A DNA stretch of 64,000 bases, taken from Trueperella pyogenes. Its GTDB lineage: Bacteria > Actinomycetota > Actinomycetes > Actinomycetales > Actinomycetaceae. The notes under the pieces are model-generated. The model made no database searches, had not been told where the DNA came from, and saw nothing but the letters and a program-made list of their open reading frames with translations. The stretch is from positions 682,001-746,000 of the forward strand of contig NZ_UHHW01000002.1 of NCBI RefSeq assembly GCF_900460345.1. Direction: 5' to 3'. Shown in pieces: positions 17,705 to 27,558 of the stretch; the stretch's first letter is position 1, and every line of letters begins with the position of its first letter. The position numbers and the translations under genes are program-made.

Positions 17705-19328
17705 CAGGCCGGCGACGGCGGCGCGGTTTGTCCGTCGCCTTTTCCATCGCCCTCGGTGCCGCAGCGGGTGCCGGCTGCGCGGCGTCGCTGGCGGAGGAGA
17801 CGCGTGTACGCTTGCGTTGACGCGACCGGGATCCACGAGCGCGTTCAGAGCTAACGCGCTCTACCTTAGCGGCGCCGCGAGATCTTCTGCGTCCGCCGCG
17901 GGCTGGGCGTCTACCGGTCTCGCCCAAATCCTCGATTTCTTCGGCATCGAGGCCGGCGCGTGTGCGCTGACTATGCGGCAGACGGCCGGTAACACCGGGG
18001 TCTATCCCCAGATCAGTGAAGAGATGTTCGGAGGTGTGGTAGGTCTCCACCGGCTCGGGGAAACCAAGACTGAGCACCCTATTGATAAGTGACCAGCGTG
18101 GGGTGTCTTCCCAATCGACAAAGGTTACTGCCGTGCCAGCCTGCCCTGCGCGTCCTGTGCGGCCGATGCGGTGTAGGTAGGTTTTCTCATCTTCGGGGCA
18201 CTGGTAGTTGATCACGTGCGTGACGTCGTCGACGTCGATGCCGCGGGCGGCGACGTCGGTGGCGACGAGGACGTCGATCTTGCCCGAGCGGAAGGCGCGC
18301 ATGGCCTGCTCGCGTGCCCCTTGACCGAGATCGCCGTGGAGGGCGCCGGTGGCAAAACCACGGTCTTCAAGCTCATCGGCTAGGCGAGCGGCAGTGCGCT
18401 TGGTACGCGTGAAAATCATCGTCAGACCGCGGCCGTGGGCCTGAAGAATGCGGGCAACCACCTCGGACTTGTTCATCGCGTGACACCGGTAGACGACCTG
18501 CTTGACCTGCTGAACCGTAGCCGAGTCATCATCGGGATTTTGGGCGCGGATATGCGTAGGTTTGGACATGTACCGGCGCGCCATGGTGATGACCGGGCCG
18601 GGTATGGTGGCCGAGAATAGCATCGTGTGGCGATTGGGCGGCGTCTGGGACAAGATCGCTTCGACGTCCTCGAGAAAGCCGAGGTCAAGCATCTCGTCTG
18701 CCTCGTCGAGTACAACGCAGCCGACGTGGGAGAGGTCGAGCGTGCGGTGTTTGCTAAGGTCAATGAGCCGACCCGGTGTCCCGACGACGATCTCAGCGCC
18801 TTTGAGGAGGGCTTTGACCTGCGGCTCGTAGGCCTTGCCGCCGTAAACTTCAACAATGCGGATGGATCGATTGGCTGCGATGTCGCGCAGATCGCCCGCA
18901 ACCTGCTTCGCGAGTTCTCGCGTGGGCACGACGACGAGGCCTTGCGGCTTACCCGGCGCGCGTAGCGCCTGCCAACCCTCGTCATCCGGACCGACGACGC
19001 TCTCGACCATGGGAATGCCAAAGCCAAGGGTCTTGCCGGTTCCCGTCTTTGCCTGGCCGATGATGTCCGATTTTTTCAACGCCACGGGCAGCGTCAATGC
19101 CTGAATCGGGAAGGGGTGGGTGATGCCCTTTTGGGCGAGGGCGCAGACAATGTCTTGCGAAACGCCGAAATCGGCGAAGCTCTTTGCGTCAAGCTGTAGG
19201 TCGTAGCCAGAAGCTTGGATATCTGCTTTGGGTTCATTATCGGGGTGCACAGATGCCCCGGCGGTATTCACAATTCCTGATTGCACAGTATTCACTTTCG
19301 ACTTAGGGGTGCGCCAATTCACATGCAC
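17697..19328 (-). CDS. DEAD/DEAH-box RNA helicase
   Basis: A 543-residue ATP-dependent RNA helicase. The Q motif is FPIQALTLP, motif I AKTGTGKT (about residue 95), II DEADEML, III FSATIPG, V VATDVAARGIDVDD and VI HRIGRTGRAGQ. The last 110 residues are rich in Arg, Ser and Ala (GGRRRSRGAAK) and should be a disordered RNA-binding tail. The start is GTG 19328; internal GTG codons downstream are possible and the first 45 residues are poorly conserved in appearance. It probably acts in RNA decay, ribosome assembly or cold adaptation. Confidence 0.92.
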   Translation of the reverse strand: MHVNWRTPKSKVNTVQSGIVNTAGASVHPDNEPKADIQASGYDLQLDAKSFADFGVSQDIVCALAQKGITHPFPIQALTLPVALKKSDIIGQAKTGTGKTLGFGIPMVESVVGPDDEGWQALRAPGKPQGLVVVPTRELAKQVAGDLRDIAANRSIRIVEVYGGKAYEPQVKALLKGAEIVVGTPGRLIDLSKHRTLDLSHVGCVVLDEADEMLDLGFLEDVEAILSQTPPNRHTMLFSATIPGPVITMARRYMSKPTHIRAQNPDDDSATVQQVKQVVYRCHAMNKSEVVARILQAHGRGLTMIFTRTKRTAARLADELEDRGFATGALHGDLGQGAREQAMRAFRSGKIDVLVATDVAARGIDVDDVTHVINYQCPEDEKTYLHRIGRTGRAGQAGTAVTFVDWEDTPRWSLINRVLSLGFPEPVETYHTSEHLFTDLGIDPGVTGRLPHSQRTRAGLDAEEIEDLGETGRRPARGGRRRSRGAAKVERVSSERARGSRSRQRKRTRVSSASDAAQPAPAAAPRAMEKATDKPRRRRRPAN

Positions 19329-19476
19329 CCAGGCAGCCGATCGTGAAAACTCTTCGGAAAACGCGACGACCGGTCAGCCGCAGCTATCCTATCGCAGGCG
19401 TGCGAGCATACTGAAGCACGGTGGCAGGAGACACAAAAGAGGCACCAGGCACAAAAAGCACCAGACACAGAAGAAA

Positions 19477-19510
19477 GGGAGTGGATCGCAGAAGACTGAG
19501 ATCCACTCCC
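19477..19510 (-). terminator. intrinsic terminator of the DUF3107 gene
   Basis: A perfect 11-bp inverted repeat GGGAGTGGATC / GATCCACTCCC with a 12-nt loop, followed on the minus strand by TTTCTTCT. It lies 50 nt after the DUF3107 stop. Confidence 0.75.
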
Positions 19511-19561
19511 ATTCCACTTTTCACACGCGCAGACGCTACTGGCCCTTTCGGGGCTGCGAGA

Positions 19562-19783
19562 CTAAAAGCCGAAGCCGACGCGGCGAATCTCGCTGTCCTT
19601 GCACTGGACGTATCCAAGTGCGTCACTGGGAACGACGACGAGATTGCCATCCTTTGCCGTGAACGTGAGAACCGTGCCGTTGGCTAGTGCCTGCTCAACC
19701 TTGGCGGCGATCTCCTCTCGGGTGAGGTCGACGTCTACGGTCAACTCACGGGCGACGTGGCGGATTCCGATGCTGATTTCCAT
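19562..19783 (-). CDS. DUF3107 domain-containing protein
   Basis: A 73-residue protein starting MEISIGIRHVARELTVD and ending RRVGFGF, the standard form of the actinobacterial DUF3107 family, which sits beside adnAB/uvrD2 in many genomes. The open frame reaches 20101, but GGAGGAAAGC directly before ATG 19783 decides the start. Composition is acidic with alternating strands, suggesting a small alpha/beta fold. Function is unknown. It is followed by a good terminator, so it is probably monocistronic. Confidence 0.9.
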   Translation of the reverse strand: MEISIGIRHVARELTVDVDLTREEIAAKVEQALANGTVLTFTAKDGNLVVVPSDALGYVQCKDSEIRRVGFGF

Positions 19784-19894
19784 TGCTTTCCTCCAGTACT
19801 TGCTCTGGCAGTATGGTACCCCCGCGGGGTGCTTGCGGCGACGTCGTCGGCAAAGCATTTCGTCTGTGGCCGAAATTTTGTCGGAGCATGGCAG

Positions 19895-19900
19895 TAGGCT
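19895..19900 (+). promoter_or_regulatory. leaderless -10 hexamer of the adnA-like gene
   Basis: TAGGCT 7 nt before ATG 19908. No Shine-Dalgarno precedes that start. Confidence 0.45.
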
Positions 19901-19907
19901 CGGTGCT

Positions 19908-22900
19908 ATGAACAAGTGGGACGAGAGCCAGAGGGCGGTACTTGAGCTAAGGGCACCGTGTGTGGTGTCGGTCATTGGTGCGCCCGGAACTGGCAAGACG
20001 AGCCTAGCAGTGGAGCTGGCTGTACGTATTATGCGAAAGGATCCGCAGGCGCAGGTGGCTGTGCTGTCACCGGATCGGCGGGCTGCATCGGATCTGCGCA
20101 ACAGGATTGGTGTTGAGCTAGGGTACCTTCCCGGTTCTCTTCACGTGCAGTCGCTGACGGCCTTTGGCTTCGGGATCGTCTCTTCCTACTCGCAGTTCAT
20201 CGGGCGAAGGGAGCCGGAACTCATCTCTGGCCCCGCCCAGGATGCCCTCATCAAAGAACAATTCGAACTTGCTATCGAACTTGGGCAAGAAGGATTTGAC
20301 GAGGAATCGGCGCGACTGCCGGCCTATCGGGCCGAATTCCGTGATTTGCTCACGCGTGCCGCTGAGCTGGAGATTTCGCCGAAGGAACTGCGCGCGCTGG
20401 CCGAGCGGTATAACGAGGAGAGCTGGAAGTTGGGTGCGGATCTCATCACGGATTATGAGAAGGCACTCGCCACCCAGTCAGCTGTAGGGCACGCGAACCC
20501 TGATCTAGTCGATCACGCTCGCGTGCTTACCCAGGCCGCCACGATGCTGCGAGGTTGGGAACACGCCATACCGCTGGGGGAAGGGCGGCTAGATATCGCT
20601 AAGCCGCACTGGGATTGGGTGATTGTTGACGATGTCCAAAATGCCACTCTGGCTGTGCGGACCTTGCTCCGGGCACTGCGCGAGGACGGGGCCAGCGTGG
20701 TCACGTTCGGCGATCCTGATGTAGCGGTGCAGGGTTTTCGCGGAGGAATCGCCCACCTGCCAGCACTGCTCACCAAGCCAGCCAAGGGCGGCGGCATTGG
20801 CGCCGAGCGGATGATACTGTCTACGCGTTATCGGGCAGGCGGGCAGATCTTGCAGACCGTGGAGAAGATCGTCAGCGGCGTCCATACCGCCGGCGTCGGC
20901 AAACACCGCGCAGCAAGATACGCAGGCGAGGCGGACACACGCGTGCGGGCCGTGGCGTTCCCGCACGAGGACGAGGAACTGGCCTTCATCGCCACCGAGT
21001 TGCGCCGTCTTCACCTTTTCCAGGGCGTGCCCTACTCGCACATGGCGGTCATCACCAGGTCGACCAGCGCGCATCCGGCTATCAGGCGAAGCCTTATCCA
21101 CTATGGGATACCCGTGCAGACCATCGTTAATACACGTCCACTGCGTGAACAGCGAGCTGTCGCTGCTCTGATCGATTTGATTGAGATCGCGCTCGCGGAT
21201 GGAGAAATAGGCGCCGAGCGCATTGAAGCGATGCTCACTGGAGTGCTTTTTGCCATCGATTCGGTGCAGTTGCGCAGGCTGCGCCGGGAGCTGCGTGGGT
21301 GGGAGTTGGCCGCTGGCGGGCGTCGCTCGCACGCAGAGTTACTGGAAGATATCGTCTTAGGCGGGGAGACTTCGGCGAAAGTCCCGGAGTTTGCACGCGT
21401 ATCGGCTGTGCTGGACGCGATACGCCGTGCCGACGCCCACGGCCTAGGGGAGGAAGTGCTGTGGGCAGCATGGGACGGGGTCGGCGTCGCGCAACGATGG
21501 CGTGAACAGGCACTCGCAGGCGGTCCGGAGGGAGACGTGGCGGACGAGGACCTGGACGCAGTCCTTTCACTCTTCCGCATCGCCCAGCGCCAGGCAGACC
21601 GCGACGTCACGAATGCCACTACGCGGGCACTGCTCGAGCTGCTCGAAAACCAGGATCTGCCGGAGGACTCGATCGCGCGCATGGGAGCAGGCGCCGATGA
21701 AGTCGCCCTCGTTTCACCAGCGGCTACCATTGGGCGCGAGTGGTCGCATGTGGCCATCGTTGGACTCAACGACGGCGCGTGGCCCAACACCCAGTTGCGC
21801 AACCCGCTCACTAAGGTGCCCAAGCTTGTCAATATTGTGGTCGGCTCTGCGATGGCTGGCGCTGAGGTCGAACCCACACAGCTGGTGCGTGACGTGATCG
21901 ACGACGAACTGCGGATGCTCGCCCAAGCAGTTAGCCGTGCTCGGGAAGAAGTCATCTTCACAGCACAGGAGCAAGATGGCGTGCGTCCTTCGCGATTCTT
22001 GAGTTGGCTTTTCCCCGAATTGCCCCGCGCAGAAACAATCCCCACCACCTTGGATGAGGGTAGCTTGGTCGGCCAGCTTCGGCAGGCGGACAAGAGTGGT
22101 CATCCCGAGCTTGAGCGAGCTGCACAGGCCCTGCTCGCAGAGCTTGCCGCAGCGGGAATTCGAGTGGCGGATCCGAGCACGTGGGTGGACCAATTCGAGC
22201 TCTCCACGGATGCGCCGGTAATCGAGGGGGCATCGGGGATATCGCCATCACGTGTGGAGAGTCTATTGACGTGCCCGCTTGCAGCGTTCCTCGACCAGTC
22301 CAACGCCCGGTCGGAAGACACGGGCAGCGCGCTTGACATCGGAACGCTCATCCATGCTCTCGCCGAGCATTATCCCGCAGGCCCGCGCGCGGCGATAGAA
22401 GAAGAATTTGAGCGCCGCATTGTTCAGATTGAATTTCCTGACGGACTCGAAGGCCAGCGGTTGGCCGAGCGCGTGCGTGCCATGGTAGATAAACTGTGCA
22501 GCTATCTTGAAAGCCGTCCCGGCGCCGCGTTGGTCGAGCAGAGCGCGAAGGCCACAGTTGTCAACGGGGGCAACGAGATTAATGTGCGGGCGCGTATCGA
22601 TCGCCTCGAAGAAGTGGCAGGCGGAGTGCGCATCGTCGATTTCAAGACGGGTAAAACTGCCATCACGAAAGAGGCGGCAAAGACGAACCCACAGCTGCGG
22701 CTATACCAGTGGTTGGTGGGCAACGGCGGTCTCCAGAATATCTCGACGTCGATTGGGGCACAGCTCGTCTACGTGGGAACTTCGACGAAGGAGCCGACCA
22801 TACGCGAGCAGCAGGCTTTAACGCCGGAAGATGCGAAAGACACTCTGACGATGATCTGCCGGGCGGACGAAGCCCAGCGCGGCCCGGACTTCGCCGCGCT

Positions 22901-22976
22901 AACTGGGCCGCAGTGTTTGACGTGTGCGTATTCGGCCTCGTGCCCAGCACAAGGGACAGGGAGGATTTTTTCATGA
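19908..22976 (+). CDS. adnA: AdnA-like helicase-nuclease (UvrD/REP helicase, PD-(D/E)XK nuclease)
   Basis: A 1022-residue subunit of an AdnAB-type double-strand break end-resection machine. Walker A is GAPGTGKT at residues 24-31. The helicase part follows to about residue 760. The C-terminal RecB-like nuclease has VDFKTGKT near 911 and PQLRLYQW after it. A cysteine near 788 (LTCPLA) and CLTCAYSASC near 1003 form the four-Cys Fe-S staple of AddB/AdnA-like nucleases. The frame opens at 19599 but MNKWDESQ at 19908 is the natural start. The gene overlaps the second subunit by 4 nt. The adnA/adnB naming follows mycobacterial gene order. Confidence 0.88.
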   Translation: MNKWDESQRAVLELRAPCVVSVIGAPGTGKTSLAVELAVRIMRKDPQAQVAVLSPDRRAASDLRNRIGVELGYLPGSLHVQSLTAFGFGIVSSYSQFIGRREPELISGPAQDALIKEQFELAIELGQEGFDEESARLPAYRAEFRDLLTRAAELEISPKELRALAERYNEESWKLGADLITDYEKALATQSAVGHANPDLVDHARVLTQAATMLRGWEHAIPLGEGRLDIAKPHWDWVIVDDVQNATLAVRTLLRALREDGASVVTFGDPDVAVQGFRGGIAHLPALLTKPAKGGGIGAERMILSTRYRAGGQILQTVEKIVSGVHTAGVGKHRAARYAGEADTRVRAVAFPHEDEELAFIATELRRLHLFQGVPYSHMAVITRSTSAHPAIRRSLIHYGIPVQTIVNTRPLREQRAVAALIDLIEIALADGEIGAERIEAMLTGVLFAIDSVQLRRLRRELRGWELAAGGRRSHAELLEDIVLGGETSAKVPEFARVSAVLDAIRRADAHGLGEEVLWAAWDGVGVAQRWREQALAGGPEGDVADEDLDAVLSLFRIAQRQADRDVTNATTRALLELLENQDLPEDSIARMGAGADEVALVSPAATIGREWSHVAIVGLNDGAWPNTQLRNPLTKVPKLVNIVVGSAMAGAEVEPTQLVRDVIDDELRMLAQAVSRAREEVIFTAQEQDGVRPSRFLSWLFPELPRAETIPTTLDEGSLVGQLRQADKSGHPELERAAQALLAELAAAGIRVADPSTWVDQFELSTDAPVIEGASGISPSRVESLLTCPLAAFLDQSNARSEDTGSALDIGTLIHALAEHYPAGPRAAIEEEFERRIVQIEFPDGLEGQRLAERVRAMVDKLCSYLESRPGAALVEQSAKATVVNGGNEINVRARIDRLEEVAGGVRIVDFKTGKTAITKEAAKTNPQLRLYQWLVGNGGLQNISTSIGAQLVYVGTSTKEPTIREQQALTPEDAKDTLTMICRADEAQRGPDFAALTGPQCLTCAYSASCPAQGTGRIFS

Positions 22977-25900
22977 CCAGTTACGAAGACTTCGCTGCTA
23001 CCTTGGAGTTTCGTCCGACCTGCGAGCAGGAGGCCGTTATTCGCAGTGAGGATCATGCCATCGCAGTTATTGCCGGCGCGGGTTCGGGCAAGACGGCCAC
23101 GATGTCCCAGCGCATCGCCTGGCATGTCGTCAACGGGAACGTGCGCCCTGAGGAAGTGCTGGGCTTGACCTTCACGAATAAGGCCACCGGCGAGCTTGCC
23201 GAACGTGTGGAGCGCCAGCTCAGGGCTGCGGCTGCCAATGGGCTCATTGCTCCGAGCCTCCAACCGGGAGAAAGTGAAGCCGACGCCATCCATCGCGAGT
23301 TCGCAAGGCCAACGATCGCCACCTATAACTCATTTGCTTCTGAGATTGCCTCTTCTTACGCCATGCTTATCGGAGAAGACCCACGGGCGAGGCTCATCAC
23401 CGATGCGGAGCGCTACCAGATCATGGCGCGGATCGTCAGTGATATCGCTGCGGAAGATCCACGCTTTACTGCCTTAGCTGATCGTTCAGTGAGTTCAATT
23501 GTCAGCAATGCCCTGCACCTGGCCGACCAGATGACGGGCAACATGGTCGACGCCGAGGAGCTGCGCGCCTACTTGGCTCGCGAGGCGGCAGCACTCATGC
23601 AGATCACCGACGTTAGGGCGAAACGCGGGACGTTGACGGAGCATTCGAAAGCCGAGCAAACCAAGACTAAAGGGATGCTTGAGGCGTTGAAGATGCGCAT
23701 TTGCCTGACCTTCTTAGTCGAGGAATACCTAGCGTATAAAAAGGATAATTCCCTCATCGAGTTTGCCGATCAGGTTGTGCGCGCGAGCAGAATCCTCGCA
23801 GAGGTACCGCAGGTGGGTGACGATCTGCGCAGCCGGTACAAGCTTATTTTGCTCGATGAATACCAGGACACGTCATCAAGCCAAGCCGCGTTCATTGCGA
23901 GTGCATTTTCAGGGGCGTGGTCGGTATGTGCCGTGGGAGATCCTAATCAGGCGATTTATTCGTGGCGAGGTGCCTCGTCGGCGGCACTGTCCGATTTTAT
24001 GGACAGTTTCGCAGTGGCGCGCAACCTCACGCTATCGACTGCTTTCCGCAATGGCCAAAGGATTTTGGACGTGGCCAATGCGCTGACGGTGGGCAAATTA
24101 AGCTACCCGAAGTTGGACATGAAGACCCTCCAGCCCAGGCCTAATGCGCAGGCAGGTGAGGTGGTGCTCATCCATCGTACATACCGGGAAGACTCCTACC
24201 GAGACCTGGCCGCTCACTTTGCCGATGCCTTTGCCAAGGTGAGGCGGGAGAACCAGGGCAGGGCAGGGCAGCCAAATTCGCCAATGCCGACCGCCGCTAT
24301 TTTGTGCCGGGCACGCTCATACATGCCCTATGCGATCAAGGCGCTTGAGGAGGCTGGCGTGCCCTACGAGGTTGTCGGCGGGGAGGTTCTCATTGAAAAA
24401 CAGGAAATTCGGCTGGTGCGCAGCGTCCTAGGCCTGGCCGTCAATCCAGCGCGCAATGACCTGCTCGTCGCGCTCTTGGCGTTCTTTGCGATCGGTGCCA
24501 AGGACATCGCCGCGCTGTCCGCTTTTGCCCGTGCGCAGGCTAAAGTGACCGAAGATCAGCTGAGCGAGCAGGTCTCTGATGGCGCTGTGCAGGTAGCACC
24601 TAACCTGGTCGAAGCGCTAGATACTTTGCCAGCTGAGCCAGTGCCGGGTATGAGCGATGTCGGTCATGAGCGTCTCACCCATATCGCCGACTTGCTCGCA
24701 CGCGCGCGAGCAAGTCGGCACCTGACGGTCCCTGAAGCAATCTCGACCGTGATAGACCTGCTCGATTTGCGCGCCTACGCGAAGGCGCGCCGCTTAGGCA
24801 GTGCACGCGTGCAGGACGCGCTTGCTAGCTTTATCGGACTTGGGGCGAAGTTCGCTGGCGAGATGGGGGCGGGCCTTGAAGCCTTCGTGGAGTGGGTGGA
24901 TATGCTCGAAGCACACGAGGGCGTTGCCGAGGGTGAAGCCAGCGCAGACGCGGCGATAATGGGGCAGGGGCAGATCGAGCCGGAATCCGGCGTCGTCCAG
25001 CTTCTCACCATCCATGCTGCGAAGGGACTCGAATGGGATCTCGTGGGAATCCCGGATATGCGAGCTGGCGGTTTTGATGAGCGGCTCGATGAGAAGCTGT
25101 GGCAGGAATCGATAGATGCATTGCCCTACAGTTTCCGCGAAGATCGTAACCATCTGCCGGACTTCGTGCTTTCCGACGAACTTAAGAAGTGGGGCATCGT
25201 CACCGCCGAAAACAAGGCCACGATTCTGGAAACTATCCATGAACATCGCACGGGACAGTTCGCCAAGCATCACATTGCGGAAAGCCGCAGACTTGCCTAC
25301 GTTGCAGTGACGCGACCGCGCAATCTCCTCGTCTTGGCCTCCTACGATCTCGCCAGCGCGGACAAGGCCGCGAACGCGTTAAAGAATCTCACAAAGGACG
25401 CCGCCGGTGAAGCCGGAGAAATCACGATGCCGCGCAACGTCTTCATCACTGATGTGGAACACCTGGCTGAACCGGGCCCTGGTAACGACGCCGTGCTCAC
25501 CGCTGCCGACTTGGAGCGCATTGCCACGGATGATAGTTCAGAGGCGGCCGAGGAAGAGGAAACCAGAGTCTGGCCCCGCGATATCGACCGTAGCCTGGAC
25601 ACCTTCTCGGGGGCTTTCCAGGTGGCCGAGCCTGGAAAACTCGTCGAACAGTGGGCGCGGGAGGCGGAGGTGATCGTCGCAGAGCGGCACTCGCCCCCAG
25701 TCAGTCGCGGGCTCGCACGGGATTATCTCACTGCCTCGGATGTTGTGGCTCTTGCGCAAGATTCGGTAGCTTTCCTTGCCGATCAGTATCGGCCCATCCC
25801 ACATCGCCCGTCGCGAGCAGCTCGCACCGGAGTGCTCGTCCACGAAGCAATTGCGCACCATTTCGACGCCCCTGCCACCCTCGACGTGGACGCGGTGGCG

Positions 25901-26347
25901 TTCCCCGGTGAAATGCCATTTGATGTCGGCGAGCTGAACGATCAGCGCCAAGCTGAGCTTGTCGCCCGGTTTGAAGCTTCGCGCTATTCTAGCTGCCCGC
26001 CACTGGCAGTCGAAGAAGCGATCGATGTGCGTGTAGGCGACTACCCGATTCGCTGCGTCATTGACGCAGTGCTAGATACCTCAGCCCTTCCCGGTTCGCC
26101 GAAGGTGACAGTCGTCGATTGGAAGACCGGCCGACGCCCGAGCCCGGACCAAGTAGCATCACGGCAATTCCAGCTCGGTCTGTATCGGCTGGCGTGGTCG
26201 CGGGCCACGGGCACTGACCTCAACGATATCGGAGCCTGCTTTTACTATCTTGGCGAGGATGACGTTCATTTGCGCGAGCTTCACGCGGGAGACCTCACCG
26301 AGGCGCAGATCTCCGAGCACATCCGTACCCACCTCGAGCAGGCTTAA
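22973..26347 (+). CDS. adnB: AdnB-like ATP-dependent helicase-nuclease
   Basis: A 1124-residue partner of the preceding gene. It is a complete UvrD/PcrA-like motor: Walker A GAGSGKT at residues 35-41, LTFTNKATGELAERV (Ia), LLDEYQDTSSSQ (II), GDPNQAIYSWRGAS (III), LTIHAAKGLEWDLV (V) and AYVAVTRPRNLLVL (VI). A RecB-type nuclease domain with VDWKTGR near residue 1048 and QFQLGLYRLAW follows. No Fe-S cysteines are seen. ATG 22973 overlaps the adnA stop (ATGA); the longer frame from 22709 lies inside adnA and is ignored. The end overlaps the convergent kinase-like gene by 4 nt. Confidence 0.9.
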   Translation: MTSYEDFAATLEFRPTCEQEAVIRSEDHAIAVIAGAGSGKTATMSQRIAWHVVNGNVRPEEVLGLTFTNKATGELAERVERQLRAAAANGLIAPSLQPGESEADAIHREFARPTIATYNSFASEIASSYAMLIGEDPRARLITDAERYQIMARIVSDIAAEDPRFTALADRSVSSIVSNALHLADQMTGNMVDAEELRAYLAREAAALMQITDVRAKRGTLTEHSKAEQTKTKGMLEALKMRICLTFLVEEYLAYKKDNSLIEFADQVVRASRILAEVPQVGDDLRSRYKLILLDEYQDTSSSQAAFIASAFSGAWSVCAVGDPNQAIYSWRGASSAALSDFMDSFAVARNLTLSTAFRNGQRILDVANALTVGKLSYPKLDMKTLQPRPNAQAGEVVLIHRTYREDSYRDLAAHFADAFAKVRRENQGRAGQPNSPMPTAAILCRARSYMPYAIKALEEAGVPYEVVGGEVLIEKQEIRLVRSVLGLAVNPARNDLLVALLAFFAIGAKDIAALSAFARAQAKVTEDQLSEQVSDGAVQVAPNLVEALDTLPAEPVPGMSDVGHERLTHIADLLARARASRHLTVPEAISTVIDLLDLRAYAKARRLGSARVQDALASFIGLGAKFAGEMGAGLEAFVEWVDMLEAHEGVAEGEASADAAIMGQGQIEPESGVVQLLTIHAAKGLEWDLVGIPDMRAGGFDERLDEKLWQESIDALPYSFREDRNHLPDFVLSDELKKWGIVTAENKATILETIHEHRTGQFAKHHIAESRRLAYVAVTRPRNLLVLASYDLASADKAANALKNLTKDAAGEAGEITMPRNVFITDVEHLAEPGPGNDAVLTAADLERIATDDSSEAAEEEETRVWPRDIDRSLDTFSGAFQVAEPGKLVEQWAREAEVIVAERHSPPVSRGLARDYLTASDVVALAQDSVAFLADQYRPIPHRPSRAARTGVLVHEAIAHHFDAPATLDVDAVAFPGEMPFDVGELNDQRQAELVARFEASRYSSCPPLAVEEAIDVRVGDYPIRCVIDAVLDTSALPGSPKVTVVDWKTGRRPSPDQVASRQFQLGLYRLAWSRATGTDLNDIGACFYYLGEDDVHLRELHAGDLTEAQISEHIRTHLEQA

Positions 26348-27381
26348 CGTTCGGCGTCTTCGGTGGTATTCGGTTCGTTATGGGCGCGGGTGGTGAAGCC
26401 CGCCTCGTCGGCAGATTCCGCCTCGACTGGGGCTGGCTGGCTGACTGTCCAGGTGGGGCCGGTCGCGAGGTCCGGATCGGCTTCGACTTCGGCGGCCAGG
26501 TCGTTCATCATAGCGTGGGCCTCGTCGACGATCTCGGCGTCCCCACGGCGAGCGCCGAACAGCATCCAGCGGGCGAGAGCCAGTTCAGAAAGAAGAACTG
26601 TGCGGTCGAAGAATTTCTTGTCCATCGGCTGGCCAATGGCGTTCTCGTAAGAGGTGAGCACGGCACCGAAGAGATCCTCGTCCAGCGCAGAGACCAGCGC
26701 AGAGAAGTCGAGGGCAGGGTCTCCTACGTGGGCTGAACCGAAGCCGAGAACGCAGGAGACTGATCCGTCCGACCACAGGAATTGATCTGAGCCGATATCG
26801 CCATGGACGACGCGCGGCTCGAACTCCCATAACTCGTTGAGCTCTAGCGCGTTTTCCCAACGCCGTCTAAGGACGGGCGGAAGGGGAGAGGTGGCGTCGG
26901 CGTCGTGAAGATCGGACAGGAGGCGGCGCCTGGTGGTTTGCGGGTCGTAGGAGGGCAGGCCGGCGGATTCGATCGTCTCGTGGGGGAGGAGGTGAATGGC
27001 GGCTAGGGTCCGGCCGAGTTCGTGGGCGGAGTTGATGTCGAGCTCGTCAAAGTCGCGTTCGCGGCCCATAGGTGCCACGTAGACGACGACGCGGCCGTCG
27101 TCGATCTGGGTGAATCCTGCGGGGCGCACGACGTCGAAAGGCAACAGACCCCGGCGCAAGGCTTCGAGCAGCGCGGGAGCGATGGCTACCTCGGCTTCGA
27201 TCATGGCGCCTGCGATGGGGTGGAGAGGATACTTGACGATCCAGCGCCTACCTTTTGCGTCGATGACGCCGCCGTATTGGAAGTCAGCGGTGCGAGTGTA
27301 GGGGCCTCGGACGCCGACAGCTTCTAGCCCGTCGATTGCGGCGACGGCGAAAGCCGCGAGCTTAAATGGGGTCTTGTTCAC
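26344..27381 (-). CDS. aminoglycoside phosphotransferase-like protein with altered active site
   Basis: A 345-residue APH/kinase-fold protein. The catalytic-loop motif reads HGDIGSDQFLW: the catalytic Asp is present but the usual Asn four residues on is Gln. The following metal-binding Asp of the I-D-(F/W) motif is replaced, giving CVLGFGSAHVGDPALDF. It may be a weak kinase or a pseudokinase. The frame extends to 27426, but GTG 27381 (MNKTPFKLAAF) is preferred because TACCGT stands 6 nt before it. Similar genes accompany adnAB/uvrD2 regions in actinobacteria, often labelled macrolide or aminoglycoside phosphotransferase. A resistance role should not be assumed. Confidence 0.75.
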   Translation of the reverse strand: MNKTPFKLAAFAVAAIDGLEAVGVRGPYTRTADFQYGGVIDAKGRRWIVKYPLHPIAGAMIEAEVAIAPALLEALRRGLLPFDVVRPAGFTQIDDGRVVVYVAPMGRERDFDELDINSAHELGRTLAAIHLLPHETIESAGLPSYDPQTTRRRLLSDLHDADATSPLPPVLRRRWENALELNELWEFEPRVVHGDIGSDQFLWSDGSVSCVLGFGSAHVGDPALDFSALVSALDEDLFGAVLTSYENAIGQPMDKKFFDRTVLLSELALARWMLFGARRGDAEIVDEAHAMMNDLAAEVEADPDLATGPTWTVSQPAPVEAESADEAGFTTRAHNEPNTTEDAER

Positions 27382-27387
27382 CTCTCC

Positions 27388-27393
27388 ACGGTA
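27388..27393 (-). promoter_or_regulatory. leaderless -10 hexamer of the phosphotransferase-like gene
   Basis: TACCGT on the minus strand, 6 nt before GTG 27381. Confidence 0.4.
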
Positions 27394-27546
27394 TCGATGA
27401 TCCTGGAGAAAGCGTGCGAAATACACACCGAGGGGTTTGACGCGTCTGTAACGGTGACGACGCCGGAGCTATAGCACATTCGGTGCCATCGTGACATTCT
27501 TTTCCACAGGTGTGGGAAGTGGTCGCTGGCGCGATTGACAGAACTG

Positions 27547-27552
27547 TAATCT
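27547..27552 (+). promoter_or_regulatory. leaderless -10 hexamer of the tad operon
   Basis: TAATCT 6 nt before GTG 27559. The 177 bp between the two divergent genes hold no other gene. Confidence 0.5.
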
Positions 27553-27558
27553 GCGGGC

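Noticed and set aside
19599..19907. N-terminal extension of the adnA-like gene
   Set aside because: It runs over the DUF3107 gene on the other strand; the homologous protein begins at MNKWDESQ (19908) with a -10 hexamer in front.
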